Assembly (NCBI GenBank): GCA_017744285.1
Contig: JAGIBP010000033.1
Span: forward strand, 1-64,000
Direction: 5' to 3'
DNA from: Variovorax sp.
GTDB taxonomy: Bacteria > Pseudomonadota > Gammaproteobacteria > Burkholderiales > Burkholderiaceae_C
DNA: 64,000 nt
This document shows, piece by piece, positions 28,745 to 38,717 of this stretch. The translations under genes and the position numbers were made by a program. Below the pieces are notes generated by a model. The model saw only the letters and a list, made by a program, of their open reading frames with translations. It did not search any database and was not told where the DNA came from. Position 1 is the stretch's first letter; the number at the start of each line of letters is the position of its first letter.

Positions 28745-28745
28745 T
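28740..28745 (+). promoter_or_regulatory. Possible internal -10 for rplS
   Basis: A perfect TATAAT overlapping the trmD stop codon, about 100 bases before rplS. No good -35 is visible at standard spacing, so a separate rplS promoter is only suggested. The 101-base gap is long for this operon. Confidence 0.4.
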
Positions 28746-28845
28746 CCCGGGTTCTCCGATCCTCTACCCGGCCGCGCCGGCATCCACCGGATGCCACTCA
28801 AGAGCGCCTTTTGTGTAGCGTGGGCACGATCGACACCAGGAAATC

Positions 28846-29229
28846 ATGAATCTCATCCAGACTCTCGAGCAGGAAGAAATCGCCCGCCTCGGCAAGACCA
28901 TCCCCCAGTTCGCGCCCGGCGATACCGTCATCGTCAGCGTGAACGTGGTCGAAGGCAACCGCAAGCGCGTGCAGGCCTACGAAGGCGTCGTGATCGCCAA
29001 GCGCAATCGCGGCCTCAACAGCGCCTTCATCGTGCGCAAGATCTCCAGCGGCGAAGGCGTGGAGCGTACCTTCCAGACCTACAGCCCGCTGATCGCCGGC
29101 ATCGAAGTCAAGCGCCGCGGCGACGTCCGCCGTGCGAAGCTGTACTACCTGCGCGAGCGCAGCGGCCGTTCGGCTCGCATCAAGGAAAAGCTGCCGGGCA
29201 AGTCGTCGTCGGCAGCGGCCGCTCAATAA
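28846..29229 (+). CDS. rplS: 50S ribosomal protein L19
   Basis: A 127-residue large-subunit protein at the 30S-50S interface. [38 protein letters not shown] and [20 protein letters not shown] are the L19 landmarks. An intrinsic terminator follows 21 bases after the stop, closing the operon. Confidence 0.97.
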   Translation: MNLIQTLEQEEIARLGKTIPQFAPGDTVIVSVNVVEGNRKRVQAYEGVVIAKRNRGLNSAFIVRKISSGEGVERTFQTYSPLIAGIEVKRRGDVRRAKLYYLRERSGRSARIKEKLPGKSSSAAAAQ

Positions 29230-29250
29230 GAGGCCTCTCCTTGACGTGTC

Positions 29251-29278
29251 AAAAAGCCGCCGTTCGAGGCGGCTTTTT
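29251..29278 (+). terminator. Intrinsic terminator after rplS
   Basis: An 11-base perfect stem (AAAAAGCCGCC / GGCGGCTTTTT) with loop GTTCGA, ending in a T run. It closes the rpsP-rplS operon. Confidence 0.92.
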
Positions 29279-29314
29279 GCTTTGGGCCTTCGCGAACGCG
29301 AGGCCCGCATTCCA

Positions 29315-30052
29315 ATGACCATTCCATTACCGTCCATGAGCGCCACTCCCGTCGAAGCGATCAATGTCGTACCTCCCGCGCCGCTGAAAGCCTTCGATCC
29401 GCGCCAGGTGCCGGTCACCTCGGTCGACATCCATCTGCCGGCGGTGGCGGCCGATCGCCTGGGGCTGCACGCGCTGCGCGATCGCTTTGCCGCGCCGCCC
29501 GTGTGGACCCCCGAGCTGCGGCGCGACCCGCGCATGACCGACCGCGCGCCGGCGCAGGCGGCGGTGCTGGTGCCCATCGTGACGCGCGACAAGCCCACGG
29601 TCTTGCTGACCGAGCGCACCGCGCACCTGACCCATCACTCGGGCCAGGTGGCGTTTCCCGGTGGGCGGGTCGATCCGGAGGACGCCAACATCTCGGCTGC
29701 CGCGCTGCGCGAAGCGTGGGAGGAGGTCGGGCTCTCGGCCGAGTACATCGAGGTCCTGGGGACGCTGCCCACCTACACCACCATCACCTCGTTCATCGTC
29801 ACCCCGGTGGTGGCGCTGGTGCGGCCCGATTTCGAGCTGGCGATCAATCCGCACGAGGTCGCCGAGGCCTTCGAGGTGCCGCTCGCCTTCCTGATGAATC
29901 CGGCCAACCACCGCCACCACACGATGACCGACGACGATCGCCGCTCGCGCGAGTGGCTGTCGATGCCCTACCAGGACGGCGCCCACGAGCGCTTCGTCTG
30001 GGGTGCCACCGCGGGCATGCTGCGCAACCTCTACCGCTTCCTCGCGGCCTGA
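29315..30052 (+). CDS. CoA pyrophosphatase, Nudix family
   Basis: A 245-residue Nudix hydrolase of the NudL/UPF0035 type, which cleaves CoA or acyl-CoA to 4'-phosphopantetheine and ADP. LLTERTAHLTHHSGQVAFPG is the CoA-specific motif that precedes the Nudix box, and GGRVDPEDANISAAALREA with WEEVGL is the box, with the metal-binding Glu residues in place. The first 70 residues are an extra N-terminal segment. ATG 29315 or ATG 29336 could be the start, as the frame is open further up. It stands alone after the rplS terminator. Confidence 0.9.
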   Translation: MTIPLPSMSATPVEAINVVPPAPLKAFDPRQVPVTSVDIHLPAVAADRLGLHALRDRFAAPPVWTPELRRDPRMTDRAPAQAAVLVPIVTRDKPTVLLTERTAHLTHHSGQVAFPGGRVDPEDANISAAALREAWEEVGLSAEYIEVLGTLPTYTTITSFIVTPVVALVRPDFELAINPHEVAEAFEVPLAFLMNPANHRHHTMTDDDRRSREWLSMPYQDGAHERFVWGATAGMLRNLYRFLAA

Positions 30053-30082
30053 CCCGGCAGTACCCCTCGCTATCATCGTGAC

Positions 30083-31087
30083 ATGAGCTTCTTTGCGATC
30101 CTGTGCGCCTTGCTGATCGAGCAGGTCCGCCCGCTGGCCTACCGCAACCCGGTCTATGCGGGTGTGGTCGCCTGGACGCGCTGGACCAGCCGCAATTTCG
30201 ATGCCGGCAAGCCGCACCACGGGTGGGTGGCCTGGTCGCTGGCGGTCTGCGTGCCGACCGCGCTCGCGCTGGCCGTGCACTGGCTCCTGATCCTCACGCT
30301 CGGCATGCCCTTCGCGGTGCTGTGGAGCATCGCCATCCTGTATGTCACGCTCGGGTTCCGCCAGTTCAGCCACCATTTCACGGGCATCCGCGACGCCCTC
30401 GAGGACGGTGACGAGGCGCTGGCGCGTTCGCTGCTCGCGCATTGGCAGCACGTCGATGCCGTCAACCTGCCGCGCAGCGAGATCGTGCGGCACGTGATCG
30501 AGCACTCGGTCATCGCGGCGCACCGCCATGTCTTCGGCGTGCTCGCCTGGTTCTCGATCCTCGCGGCCGTGGGCTTCGGCCCCGCGGGTGCGGTGTTCTA
30601 CCGGATGAGCGAGTTCGTGGCGCGCTACTGGGCGCACAAGAACGGCGCGCCGAACCAGCCGTCGAGCGTGTGGGTGCAGCAGGCGGCCGAACGGGCGTGG
30701 TCCGTGATCGACTGGCTGCCCGCGCGCATCACGGCGCTGGGCTTCGCGGTGGTGGGCAGCTTCGAGGAAGCGATCGATTGCTGGCGCAACGACGCGCGCC
30801 GCTTTCCGAACGAGAACGACGGCGTGATCCTCGCGGCGACGTCCGGCGCGGTGAACGTGCGTCTCGGCGGCGGCAGCCTGCGGGTGGTGCCGGCGACCGA
30901 TCCCTTGCCGCGCGCCCAGGCCGGCGATTCGTTCGGCGCGGCCGAGAGCGGCCTCGACAGCGGCAGCACGCCGGGCCGCGAGCCTGAACCGGCGCACTTG
31001 CGCAGCGTGGTGGGCCTGGTGTGGCGTTCGGTCGTGATGTGGATGGTGCTGCTGGCGCTTTTGACGCTGGCGCGTTTGCTCGGGTGA
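30083..31087 (+). CDS. CobD/CbiB-family membrane protein
   Basis: A 334-residue inner-membrane protein of the CobD/CbiB (adenosylcobinamide-phosphate synthase)/AmpE superfamily. Several membrane helices ([40 protein letters not shown]) surround the conserved [24 protein letters not shown] helix, here beginning [14 protein letters not shown]. No other cobalamin genes are nearby, and the nearest neighbour is hisC, whose family also includes CobD-type threonine-phosphate decarboxylases. It may act in a process other than B12 synthesis. The stop lies just before hisC. Confidence 0.75.
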   Translation: MSFFAILCALLIEQVRPLAYRNPVYAGVVAWTRWTSRNFDAGKPHHGWVAWSLAVCVPTALALAVHWLLILTLGMPFAVLWSIAILYVTLGFRQFSHHFTGIRDALEDGDEALARSLLAHWQHVDAVNLPRSEIVRHVIEHSVIAAHRHVFGVLAWFSILAAVGFGPAGAVFYRMSEFVARYWAHKNGAPNQPSSVWVQQAAERAWSVIDWLPARITALGFAVVGSFEEAIDCWRNDARRFPNENDGVILAATSGAVNVRLGGGSLRVVPATDPLPRAQAGDSFGAAESGLDSGSTPGREPEPAHLRSVVGLVWRSVVMWMVLLALLTLARLLG

Positions 31088-31100
31088 CGTGAAAACCGAT

Positions 31101-32180
31101 ATGCCGCCTTCCTTCTGGAGCCCGCGCATCGCGGCGCTCGAGCCCTACGTGCCCGGCGAGCAGCCGCGCATCGCGAACCTGATCAAGCTCAACACCAACG
31201 AGAACCCCTACCCGCCGTCGCCGGAGGCGATCGAAGCGATCCGGCGCGCGGCCGAGCGCGGGCTCGAGCTTTATCCCGACCCGGAATCCGTGGTGCTGCG
31301 CGAGACCATCGCCGCGCGCCATGGCCTGGACAGCGCCCAGGTCTTCGTCGGCAACGGCTCGGACGAGGTGCTGGCGCATGCCTTCTTCGCCTTCTTCCAG
31401 CAGGCCGAGCCGCTGCTGGTTCCCGACGTCACCTACAGCTTCTACCGCGTCTATGCGCAGCTCTACGGCATCGCGTGCGAGCTGCAGCCGGTCGACGAGG
31501 GGCTGCGCATCGACGACCGGGCGCTCGCCGCGCGGGCCGCGGCGGGGTGCGCGGGCATCGTCGTCGCGAACCCGAACGCGCCGACCGGCATCGGCCTGCC
31601 GCTGGCCCGGATCGAAGGGCTGCTCGAGGCGTGTCCGCACCGGGTGGTCCTCGTCGACGAGGCGTACATCGACTTCGGCGGCGAGAGCGCGCTGCCCCTG
31701 ATCGGGCGGCATCCGAACCTGCTCGTCGTGCAGACGCTGTCGAAGTCGCGCTCCCTGGCCGGCCTGCGGGTGGGCTTCGCGTGCGGGCAGGCGCCGCTCA
31801 TCGATGCGCTGCAGCGCGTCAAGAACAGTTTCAATTCCTATCCCATCGATCGCCTGGCGGCCGCGGGCGCGGTGGCGGCGCTTGAGGACGAGGCCTGGTT
31901 CGCCCGCACGCGCGACGACGTCGTCGACACGCGCGAAGGGCTCGCGCTGCAGCTCGAAGACCTCGGCTTCGAGGTGCTGCCGTCGCAGGCGAACTTCCTG
32001 TTCGTGCGGCATCCGGCGCACGATGCCGGCCGCTTGGCCGCCTCGCTGCGCGAGCGCGCGATCCTGGTGCGCCACTTCCGCCAGCCGCGCATCGCGCAAT
32101 TTCTGCGGATCACCGTCGGCACGCGCGACCAGTGCGCCGCGCTGGTCGACGCGTTGGCCGGGATCCTCGGGCGTCAGTAG
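31101..32180 (+). CDS. hisC: Histidinol-phosphate aminotransferase
   Basis: A class I/II PLP aminotransferase (359 residues from ATG 31101; GTG 31089 adds four). [15 protein letters not shown], the Asp-Ala-Tyr motif [11 protein letters not shown], and the PLP lysine in [15 protein letters not shown] identify the HisC branch. It would transaminate imidazole acetol phosphate in histidine synthesis. A second HisC in a genome can instead serve tyrosine/phenylalanine synthesis, and a CobD-like decarboxylase role is conceivable because the upstream gene is CbiB-like. The 3' end overlaps convergent rsgA by 7 bases. Confidence 0.9.
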   Translation: MPPSFWSPRIAALEPYVPGEQPRIANLIKLNTNENPYPPSPEAIEAIRRAAERGLELYPDPESVVLRETIAARHGLDSAQVFVGNGSDEVLAHAFFAFFQQAEPLLVPDVTYSFYRVYAQLYGIACELQPVDEGLRIDDRALAARAAAGCAGIVVANPNAPTGIGLPLARIEGLLEACPHRVVLVDEAYIDFGGESALPLIGRHPNLLVVQTLSKSRSLAGLRVGFACGQAPLIDALQRVKNSFNSYPIDRLAAAGAVAALEDEAWFARTRDDVVDTREGLALQLEDLGFEVLPSQANFLFVRHPAHDAGRLAASLRERAILVRHFRQPRIAQFLRITVGTRDQCAALVDALAGILGRQ

Positions 32181-33121
32181 CGCGTCTGGCTGAGCTCGTC
32201 GAAGAGCTCGCCGTAGATCCGGTAGCGCGAAGCGCTGATCCCGCCCGCTTCCACGTGCGCGATCACGCCGCAGCCGGGCTCGTGCAGATGGGTGCAGTTG
32301 TAGAACTTGCAGTCGGCGGCGTGCGCGGCGATGTCCGGCATCAGGTGCGCGAGCTGCATCGGCTCGATGTGGCGCAGGCCGAATTCCTGGAAGCCGGGCG
32401 AGTCGATCAGGGCCGTGCGGCGGGCCTTGTCCATCCAGTACCAGGTGGTGCTCGTCGTCGTGTGTTTGCCCGAGTTGAGGGCCTGCGAGATCTCGCCGGT
32501 CTGCGCTGCCGCGCCCGGCACCAGCAGGTTGATCAGCGTGCTCTTGCCGGCGCCCGAGGGGCCGAGCACCAGCGTGGTCTTGCCGCCGAGCAGCTGCGTG
32601 AGCGCCTCGCGGTCCCCGGCATCCGCCGACGTGAGCGCGAGCGGCAGCACCTGGTAGTCCATGCGCCGGTAAGGCGCCAGCCGCTCCCAGGCCCGCGCGA
32701 AGGCGGCGCCCAGGTCGCGCTTGTTGAGCGCGATCACCGGCGTGATGCGCTCCGCCGCCGCCGCGATGAGCGCGCGCGCGAGCTGGCTTTCGGAGAACTC
32801 GGGCTCGGCCGCGATCAGGATCAGCACCTGGTCGAGATTGGCCGCGAAGGATTTGGTGCGGATCTCGTCCTGGCGATAGAAGAGGTTGCTGCGCGGCAGC
32901 ACCTTCTCGATCGTGCCCTCGTCCTGGCTGGCCAGCCATTGCACGCGGTCGCCCACCACCGCGTGGCTCTTCTTGCCGCGCGGATGGCAGATCACGCGCT
33001 CGCCGTCCGGCGTCTCGACGATGCAGTGGCGGCCGTGGCTGGCGACGACGAGCCCGCTCTGCAGGGTGGCATCGGCCGTGGTGCCGCGCTGCTTCGCCAA
33101 GGGCCGGTCCCGCTGGCTCAA
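32174..33121 (-). CDS. rsgA: Ribosome small-subunit GTPase RsgA
   Basis: A circularly permuted GTPase that checks late 30S maturation. The order is N-terminal OB-fold, G4 (ALNKRDL), G1 ([15 protein letters not shown]), G3 (DSPGFQEFG), then a zinc site ([14 protein letters not shown]). TTG 33121 overlaps the stop of the upstream pterin dehydratase gene (TTGA) and gives 315 residues. GTG 33154 is a longer option. No strong ribosome site distinguishes them, so the start is uncertain while the identity is not. Confidence 0.92.
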   Translation of the reverse strand: MSQRDRPLAKQRGTTADATLQSGLVVASHGRHCIVETPDGERVICHPRGKKSHAVVGDRVQWLASQDEGTIEKVLPRSNLFYRQDEIRTKSFAANLDQVLILIAAEPEFSESQLARALIAAAAERITPVIALNKRDLGAAFARAWERLAPYRRMDYQVLPLALTSADAGDREALTQLLGGKTTLVLGPSGAGKSTLINLLVPGAAAQTGEISQALNSGKHTTTSTTWYWMDKARRTALIDSPGFQEFGLRHIEPMQLAHLMPDIAAHAADCKFYNCTHLHEPGCGVIAHVEAGGISASRYRIYGELFDELSQTRY

Positions 33122-33456
33122 TCGGCGAGCAGCGCGTCGACCCGCGCCGCGCACTCGAAATCGGTCGCCGAGAGGCCCGCCACCGCGTGCGTGTTGAAGC
33201 GCACGACGCAGCGGTTGTAGTGCACCGAGAGATCCGGATGGTGGTCCTGCCGGTGCGCGATCAGCGCCACCGCGTTCACGAAGGCGATGGTCTCGTAGTA
33301 GTTCGCGAACCTGAAGGTCTTCTCGATCGCGACGTGCGGCCCGTCGCCCGCGAGCGTCCAGCCTTCGAGCCGCGCGAGGCTGGCCACGATCTCGGTGGCG
33401 CCAAGGGCGCGGCGCGCGTGGGCAGTCCAGTCCTTGTGCTTCAGCATGCTGGTCAT
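33118..33456 (-). CDS. Pterin-4a-carbinolamine dehydratase
   Basis: A 112-residue enzyme that dehydrates 4a-hydroxytetrahydrobiopterin, recycling the cofactor of phenylalanine hydroxylase; it is also known as a DCoH-like protein. The active-site histidines are in HRQDHHPDLSVHYNRCVV, and the conserved FRFANYYETIAFVNAVAL precedes them. ATG 33456 and ATG 33447 are both possible. It lies 14 bases after the M48 protease gene and is coupled to rsgA. Confidence 0.92.
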   Translation of the reverse strand: MTSMLKHKDWTAHARRALGATEIVASLARLEGWTLAGDGPHVAIEKTFRFANYYETIAFVNAVALIAHRQDHHPDLSVHYNRCVVRFNTHAVAGLSATDFECAARVDALLAD

Positions 33457-33470
33457 GGCGTGGTGCTCGT

Positions 33471-34745
33471 TCAGGCCGGGGTCGCCATGCGCGCGAGGCG
33501 CTCGGAGGCGGGCGGGTGCGAATAGTAGAACTTGACGAACACCGGATCGGGCGTGAGCGTCGAGGCGTTGTCCTTGTAGAGCTTGAGCAGCGCGGCCGAC
33601 AGGTGGCGGCCGCTGGTCTGCGCGATCGCGTAGGCGTCGGCCTCGAATTCGTGCTTGCGCGAGATCAGCACCGGCAACGGCGCGACGAAGAAGCCGAACA
33701 CCGGCACCGCCAGCATGAAGAGCAGGATGGCCAGCGCGTCGTTCGGCGCCGACAGGTTCGGCTGCACCCCGAGCCCGGTGTAGAACCAGGTGTGCCCCGA
33801 GAGCCAGCCGAGCAGCGCGAAGCCGGCCAGGCTCAGCGCGAACATCGCCACCATGCGCTTGATCACGTGCCGGTGCTTGAAATGGCCAAGCTCGTGCGCC
33901 AGCACGGCTTCGACCTCGCCGGCGTCGAGCTGGCGCAGCAGCGTGTCGTAGAACACCACGCGCTTGCTGGCGCCGAAGCCGGTGAAGTAGGCATTGGCAT
34001 GGGCGCTGCGGGTGGAGCCGTCCATCACGAACAGGCCCTTGGCCGCGAAGCCGCAGCGCTGCATCAGCGCCGTGACGCGGGCCTTGAGCGCGGCGTCGTC
34101 CAGCGGCTGGAACTTGTTGAAGAGCGGGGCGATGGAGGTCGGATAGACCAGCATCAGCAGGATGTTGAAGCCCATCCAGACGCCCCAGGCCCAGACCCAC
34201 CACAGCGGGCCGGCCGCATGCATGAGCCAGAGGATCAGCGCGGCGATGGGCAGGCCGATGACCGCGCCCAGCAGCACGCCCTTGAGCATGTCGGTGATCC
34301 ACAGGCGCCAGGTCATCTTGTTGAAGCCGAAGCGCTCTTCGAGCACGAAGGTCTGCCACAGCGTGAAGGGCAGCTCCAGGAGGCTGCCGATGCACGCGAA
34401 CGCGGCGAACAGCGCGAGCTGTTGCCACATGCCGCCGCCCAGGGCGTCCATCAGGAGGCGGTTGAGGAGATCGAGACCGCCGAGCAGCGTCCACCCGAGC
34501 AGCACCGCGGCGCCCCACGCCATTTCGATCAGGCCGAGCCGCGTCTTGGCGATCGTGTAGTCGGCCGCTTTCTGGTGCGCGTCGAGCGAGATCGCCTCTG
34601 CGAAGGCCGGCGGCACGGCGTGGCGATGACGCGCCACGTGGCGCACCTGCCGCGTTGCCAGCCAGAACTTCACGGCCAGCCCCGCGGCCAGCGCGAAGGC
34701 GAAGGCCAGGGTGAAGGCGAGGGAGGCAGGCATGGGGGTCGGCAT
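33471..34745 (-). CDS. M48 family (Ste24-like) zinc metalloprotease
   Basis: A 424-residue inner-membrane protease of the CaaX-protease/Ste24 type. The zinc motif is HELGH (in [13 protein letters not shown]) and the third ligand Glu lies in HEFEADAYA. About seven membrane helices are spread around these. Bacterial members take part in membrane-protein quality control. ATG 34745 (MPTPMPASL) is taken as the start; ATG 34733 is possible. It diverges from orn with only 79 bases between the starts. Confidence 0.92.
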   Translation of the reverse strand: MPTPMPASLAFTLAFAFALAAGLAVKFWLATRQVRHVARHRHAVPPAFAEAISLDAHQKAADYTIAKTRLGLIEMAWGAAVLLGWTLLGGLDLLNRLLMDALGGGMWQQLALFAAFACIGSLLELPFTLWQTFVLEERFGFNKMTWRLWITDMLKGVLLGAVIGLPIAALILWLMHAAGPLWWVWAWGVWMGFNILLMLVYPTSIAPLFNKFQPLDDAALKARVTALMQRCGFAAKGLFVMDGSTRSAHANAYFTGFGASKRVVFYDTLLRQLDAGEVEAVLAHELGHFKHRHVIKRMVAMFALSLAGFALLGWLSGHTWFYTGLGVQPNLSAPNDALAILLFMLAVPVFGFFVAPLPVLISRKHEFEADAYAIAQTSGRHLSAALLKLYKDNASTLTPDPVFVKFYYSHPPASERLARMATPA

Positions 34746-34824
34746 GGCGGCCGAGTTTAGCCCGCGGGCCTTTCGCCAAGCGCACGGCCCGCTCGCCCGA
34801 AGGGCCATCGACGACAATCGCCCG

Positions 34825-35415
34825 ATGCCCGAAACCACCGATACGGCCGCACCGGCGGCCACGCTCAAGAAGAGCGACCAGAACCTCGTCTGGCTGGACT
34901 GCGAAATGAGCGGCCTCGACCCCGAGAAGGAACGCCTGCTCGAAATCGCGGTGGTCGTCACCGGCCCCGACCTGACGCCGCGCATCGAGGGCCCGGTGCT
35001 CGTCATTCACCAGAGCGACGCGGTGCTCGACGGCATGGATTCATGGAACAAGGGCACGCACGGCCGCAGCGGGCTGATCGACAAGGTCAAGGCGTCGACC
35101 GTGGACGAGGCGCAGGCCGAGCGCCTGCTGCTCGAATTCATCGCACGCTACGTCCCGAAGAGCGGCTCGCCGATGTGCGGCAACACCATCGGCCAGGACC
35201 GCCGCTTCCTCGTGAAGTACATGCCGAAGCTGGAGGCCTACTTCCACTACCGCAACCTCGACGTGAGCACGCTCAAGGAGCTGGCCAAGCGCTGGAAGCC
35301 CGCCGCCTACAACGCCTTCAAGAAGCAGCAGGCACACACCGCGCTGGCGGACGTCCACGAGTCGATCGACGAGCTGGTGCACTACCGTGAGACCTTCCTG
35401 CGCATCCAGGATTAG
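34825..35415 (+). CDS. orn: Oligoribonuclease
   Basis: A DEDDh 3'-5' exonuclease that degrades di- and short oligoribonucleotides and is essential in many proteobacteria. [20 protein letters not shown] (first Asp-Glu), the second Asp in [18 protein letters not shown] and [14 protein letters not shown] (His and last Asp) make the full set. The 196-residue product from ATG 34825 has a short extra N-terminus. Confidence 0.95.
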   Translation: MPETTDTAAPAATLKKSDQNLVWLDCEMSGLDPEKERLLEIAVVVTGPDLTPRIEGPVLVIHQSDAVLDGMDSWNKGTHGRSGLIDKVKASTVDEAQAERLLLEFIARYVPKSGSPMCGNTIGQDRRFLVKYMPKLEAYFHYRNLDVSTLKELAKRWKPAAYNAFKKQQAHTALADVHESIDELVHYRETFLRIQD

Positions 35416-35660
35416 GTAAAAACCCGGGTTCGTGCGATAATTGCCGGCTTCGCTGATTCAGCCCCCCACATCAGGGCCGGCAGCGTTCCTCCCGCATCTC
35501 CCTATCTTGCACATCGCGCCCGCTGACGGTCTCTGACTGTCAGCACATGGGGCCGCAACCTCGACGAGAGTCGAGGCTGAAGTCGTTGGATGGTTGATGT
35601 TTTTTTGACCACCCGACGGAGCGCCGCCCACGGCAGCGCTCGCGTAAGAGAATTTTTTCG
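35416..35660 (+). promoter_or_regulatory. Promoter and long leader of the DEAD-box helicase
   Basis: No gene is seen in these 245 bases. GATAAT at about 35436 is a likely -10 shortly after orn. The leader then holds a hairpin (CCTCGAC-GAGA-GTCGAGG, near 35561-35578) and a short T7 tract. A long structured leader is typical of autoregulated or cold-responsive helicase mRNAs; function here is inference. Confidence 0.4.
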
Positions 35661-37445
35661 ATGACCGACGCTTTTGAAGCGCAGCGCGATGTCGCGCCTG
35701 CGCAATCCGATTCCTTTGCCGTTTCCGGCGAAGCCGCATCCATTTCCACCGCTGACGGGGTCGAGGCGCTCGATGCGGCCGAGCCCGCCGAGCCGAAGGA
35801 GCCCAACGGCTTCATCAAGCTGGGCCTCGCGCCACAACTGATCGCCGCCGTCGAAGACCTGGGCTTCACCCAGCCGACCGCCGTGCAGGAACAGGCCATC
35901 CCGCGCGCCATGACCCAGAGCGGCGGCGAGGGCGCCACGCGCTTCGTCGACCTGATGGTGTCGAGCCAGACCGGCAGCGGCAAGACCGCCGCCTTCCTGC
36001 TGCCCGTGCTGCACACGCTGCTGCAGCGCCAGGCCGAAGCCGAAGCGGCCGCCAAGGCCGAGTACCAGCGCCTGGCCGCCGAGGCCGCCGCGCGCGGCGA
36101 AGCGCCGCCGAAGAAGGCCAAGCGCAAGGACCCGACCAACAGCCGCAACTTCAAGCCCGCCACCCCCGGCGCGCTGGTGCTGTGCCCGACGCGCGAACTC
36201 GCGCAGCAGGTGGCGCACGACGCCATCGACCTGGTGCGCCATTGCCGCGGCCTGCGCATCGCCAGCGTCGTGGGCGGCATGCCCTACCAGCTGCAGATCC
36301 AGCGCCTGCAGAACGCCGACCTCGTGGTCGCCACGCCGGGCCGCCTGCTCGACCTGCAGCGCTCGATGCAGATCAAGCTCGAACAGGTCAAGTTCCTGGT
36401 CGTCGACGAGGCCGACCGCATGCTCGACCTCGGCTTTGCCGACGACCTGGCCGAGATCAACCAGCTCACCATCGAGCGCCAGCAGACCATGATGTTCAGC
36501 GCGACCTTCGCGCCGCGCATCCAGCAACTGGCCACCCGCGTGATGCGCGAGCCGCAGCGCGTGACCATCGCGAGCCCGCAGGAGAAGCACGCCAACATCA
36601 AGCAGGTGCTTTTCTGGGCCGACAACACCCAGCACAAGCGCAAGCTGCTCGACCACTGGCTGCGCGACACCACGATCAACCAGGCGATCGTCTTCGCGAG
36701 CACGCAGATCGAATGCGACGGTCTCGCCAACGACCTGCAGCAGGACGGCTTCAGCGCCGTCGCGCTGCACGGCGCGCTGAGCCAGGGCCTGCGCAACCGC
36801 CGCCTGATGGCGCTGCGCAATGGCCAGGTGCAGATCCTCGTGGCCACCGACGTGGCGGCGCGCGGCATCGACGTGCCGACCATCACGCACGTCTTCAACT
36901 TCGGCCTGCCGATGAAGGCCGAGGACTACACCCACCGCATCGGCCGCACCGGCCGCGCCGGGCGTGACGGCCTGGCCGTGACCTTTGCCGAGTTCCGCGA
37001 CCGCCGCCGGATCTTCGACATCGAGCAGTACAGCCGCCAGCAGTTCAAGTCGGAAGTGATTCCGGGCCTGGAGCCGCAGCAGCGCCCGCCGCGCTCGCCG
37101 GGCGAATTCGGCCGCGGCCGCAGCACCGAAGGCCATTCCCGCGATCGCAAGTTCGGCGGCGGCGGCCATCGCGGCGGCAACGGCTATGCCAACGCGAGCG
37201 GCTTCAACGACCGCAATGCGCGCGGCCCGAACGCCGGCTTCGGCGGCGGACGCGGCGGCAACGAAGGCTATGGCCGCAAGCCGGGCTGGGGCGACAGCGC
37301 GCCGCGCGGCAACGCTGCCGGCGCTCCCCGCCGCGAGGGCTTTGCCCCGCGCGACGGCTTCGCCCCGCGCGGCGGCCATGCCGGCGCCGGCAAGGCCTTC
37401 GTGCCGCGCGACGGGCAGAAGCGGGGCTTCAAGCCCAGCCGCTGA
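35661..37445 (+). CDS. DEAD-box RNA helicase with RGG-like tail
   Basis: A 594-residue ATP-dependent RNA helicase. Motifs in order: Q motif (FTQPTAVQEQAIPRA), I (SSQTGSGKT), Ia (PTRELAQQ), Ib (TPGRLLD), II (DEAD in VVDEADRML), III (SAT), and C-terminal ATDVAARGID and HRIGRTGRAGRDG. An insert of about 45 residues, Ala/Glu/Lys rich, separates motifs I and Ia. The last 120 residues are a Gly/Arg/Asn-rich disordered tail that would bind RNA. Its roughly 240-base leader suggests control at the mRNA level, as in cold-shock helicases. The gene ends at a strong terminator. Confidence 0.93.
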   Translation: MTDAFEAQRDVAPAQSDSFAVSGEAASISTADGVEALDAAEPAEPKEPNGFIKLGLAPQLIAAVEDLGFTQPTAVQEQAIPRAMTQSGGEGATRFVDLMVSSQTGSGKTAAFLLPVLHTLLQRQAEAEAAAKAEYQRLAAEAAARGEAPPKKAKRKDPTNSRNFKPATPGALVLCPTRELAQQVAHDAIDLVRHCRGLRIASVVGGMPYQLQIQRLQNADLVVATPGRLLDLQRSMQIKLEQVKFLVVDEADRMLDLGFADDLAEINQLTIERQQTMMFSATFAPRIQQLATRVMREPQRVTIASPQEKHANIKQVLFWADNTQHKRKLLDHWLRDTTINQAIVFASTQIECDGLANDLQQDGFSAVALHGALSQGLRNRRLMALRNGQVQILVATDVAARGIDVPTITHVFNFGLPMKAEDYTHRIGRTGRAGRDGLAVTFAEFRDRRRIFDIEQYSRQQFKSEVIPGLEPQQRPPRSPGEFGRGRSTEGHSRDRKFGGGGHRGGNGYANASGFNDRNARGPNAGFGGGRGGNEGYGRKPGWGDSAPRGNAAGAPRREGFAPRDGFAPRGGHAGAGKAFVPRDGQKRGFKPSR

Positions 37446-37467
37446 GCCCGCGCCGCCGATCCCCTTC

Positions 37468-37500
37468 AAAGCCCGCGTTCTCCGGAACGCGGGCTTTTTT
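37468..37500 (+). terminator. Intrinsic terminator after the DEAD-box helicase
   Basis: A 13-base perfect stem (AAAGCCCGCGTTC / GAACGCGGGCTTT) with loop TCCG, ending in T6. It marks the end of the housekeeping region before the catabolic island. Confidence 0.92.
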
Positions 37501-37542
37501 GTTGCCGAACCTATCGGAAACGCCAATAGGGCGTCAATTTAG

Positions 37543-37571
37543 TTGACTCCTGAACAGTTGAAAAGTAATGT
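37543..37571 (+). promoter_or_regulatory. Promoter of the opine dehydrogenase-type operon
   Basis: TTGACT, 17 bases, TAATGT is a good sigma-70 promoter about 72 bases before the first gene. Direct repeats AGTTGA at 37541-37546 and 37556-37561, 15 bases apart, overlap the -35 and spacer and could be an operator. The AT-rich patch stands out from the GC-rich surroundings. Confidence 0.6.
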
Positions 37572-37643
37572 ATCGCGGCATCGAGTCTTCCGGCAGCGTG
37601 CGCGCGGCCGGTTCGCCCACCTCTTTCATTGTTCTGTTGCCCT

Positions 37644-38717
37644 ATGAAGATCGCGATTCTTGGTGGTGGTCACGGCGCCTATGCGGCCGCTGCCGACCTG
37701 TCCGAAGCCGGACATGACGTGCGCCTCTGGCGGCGGGATGCCGCGGCGCTCGAGCCGGTCATCCGCACCGGCTCCATCACGCTGAAGGACGCCGCCGGTG
37801 CGCGCGACGTGCCGATCGCGCTGGCGACCGCCGACATCGGCGCGGCCATGAACGATGCGGAGCTCATCGTGCTGCCGACGCCCGCCGTTGCGCAGGAGGA
37901 CATCGCGCGCGCCATGGCGCCGCACCTGGTCGACGGGCAGGTGGTGTTCCTGCCGCCGGGCACCTTCGGCAGCTACGTGATGGCGCGCATCGCGGCCGAA
38001 TCCGGCAGCCGCGCCGAGGTGGCCTGGGCCGAGACGGGCACGCTCCCTTACCTCGCACGCAAGCACGGCGAGCGCGAGGTGAACGTGACGATCCGCGCGA
38101 TCCGCCTGCCCACCGGCGTGTACCCGGCGCGCAAGGAAGAGATGGCGATCGCGGTCATCCGCCGCGCCTATCCGTCGGTGCACGGCTGCGGCGATGCGCT
38201 CTCGGGGGCGCTGATGAACGCCGGCCCGGTCATCCATCCGCCCCTGATGGTGATGAATGCCGCGCCGCTGCAGCACTTCGAGCGCTGGGACATCCACAAC
38301 GAAGGCACGCAGCGCGCGGTGCGCGACGTGACCGACCGGCTCGACCACGAACGCATCGCGGTGCGCAACGCGCTCGGCCACGGTGCGCCGCACTATCCGC
38401 TCGCGGACCACTACAACAACGACCAGTGGATGTACGGCGACGCGCACAAGCAGCTCGTGAAGTCGGGCGACTGGCGCGAGAACATCGACCTGCACACGCA
38501 CCGCTACATCACCGAGGACACCGAGCTCGGCCTCGCCTTCCTGGCCTCGGCCGCGCGCTACGCCGGCGTGGATGCGCCGATCGCGCATGGGCTGCTCGCG
38601 ATCGTCGGCGGCTTCCTCGGCCGCGACCTGCGCAAGGGGCCGCGCACCCTCGAAGCCCTGGGGCTGGACACACTGACGCCCGCGCAACTGCGCCAGAGGC
38701 TGCACGATGGCGAGTGA
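37644..38717 (+). CDS. Octopine/nopaline dehydrogenase family protein
   Basis: A 357-residue NAD(P)-dependent dehydrogenase. The N-terminal Rossmann motif is KIAILGGGHGAYAAAADLSE, and the C-terminal helical domain is of the octopine dehydrogenase type (SGALMNAGPVIHPPLMVMNA with the conserved Asn and His). Family members join an amino acid and a 2-oxo acid to form opines, or run the reverse reaction; others act on unknown imines or hydroxy acids. ATG 37644 begins the similarity. It opens a four-gene operon and overlaps the next gene by 11 bases. Opine-type chemistry beside an auxin-degradation locus suggests use of plant-derived compounds, which is inference. Confidence 0.8.
   Translation: MKIAILGGGHGAYAAAADLSEAGHDVRLWRRDAAALEPVIRTGSITLKDAAGARDVPIALATADIGAAMNDAELIVLPTPAVAQEDIARAMAPHLVDGQVVFLPPGTFGSYVMARIAAESGSRAEVAWAETGTLPYLARKHGEREVNVTIRAIRLPTGVYPARKEEMAIAVIRRAYPSVHGCGDALSGALMNAGPVIHPPLMVMNAAPLQHFERWDIHNEGTQRAVRDVTDRLDHERIAVRNALGHGAPHYPLADHYNNDQWMYGDAHKQLVKSGDWRENIDLHTHRYITEDTELGLAFLASAARYAGVDAPIAHGLLAIVGGFLGRDLRKGPRTLEALGLDTLTPAQLRQRLHDGE

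Noticed and set aside
35502..37526. A 674-codon minus-strand open frame opposite the DEAD-box helicase
   Set aside because: Ala/Val/Leu/His-rich shadow of the helicase; no motif of its own.
37567..37574. AATGTATC shared (inverted) with 42076-42083 as a further IadR site
   Set aside because: Only 8 bases match and the TCTAAACATT core is absent, so control of the opine-type operon by IadR is not supported.
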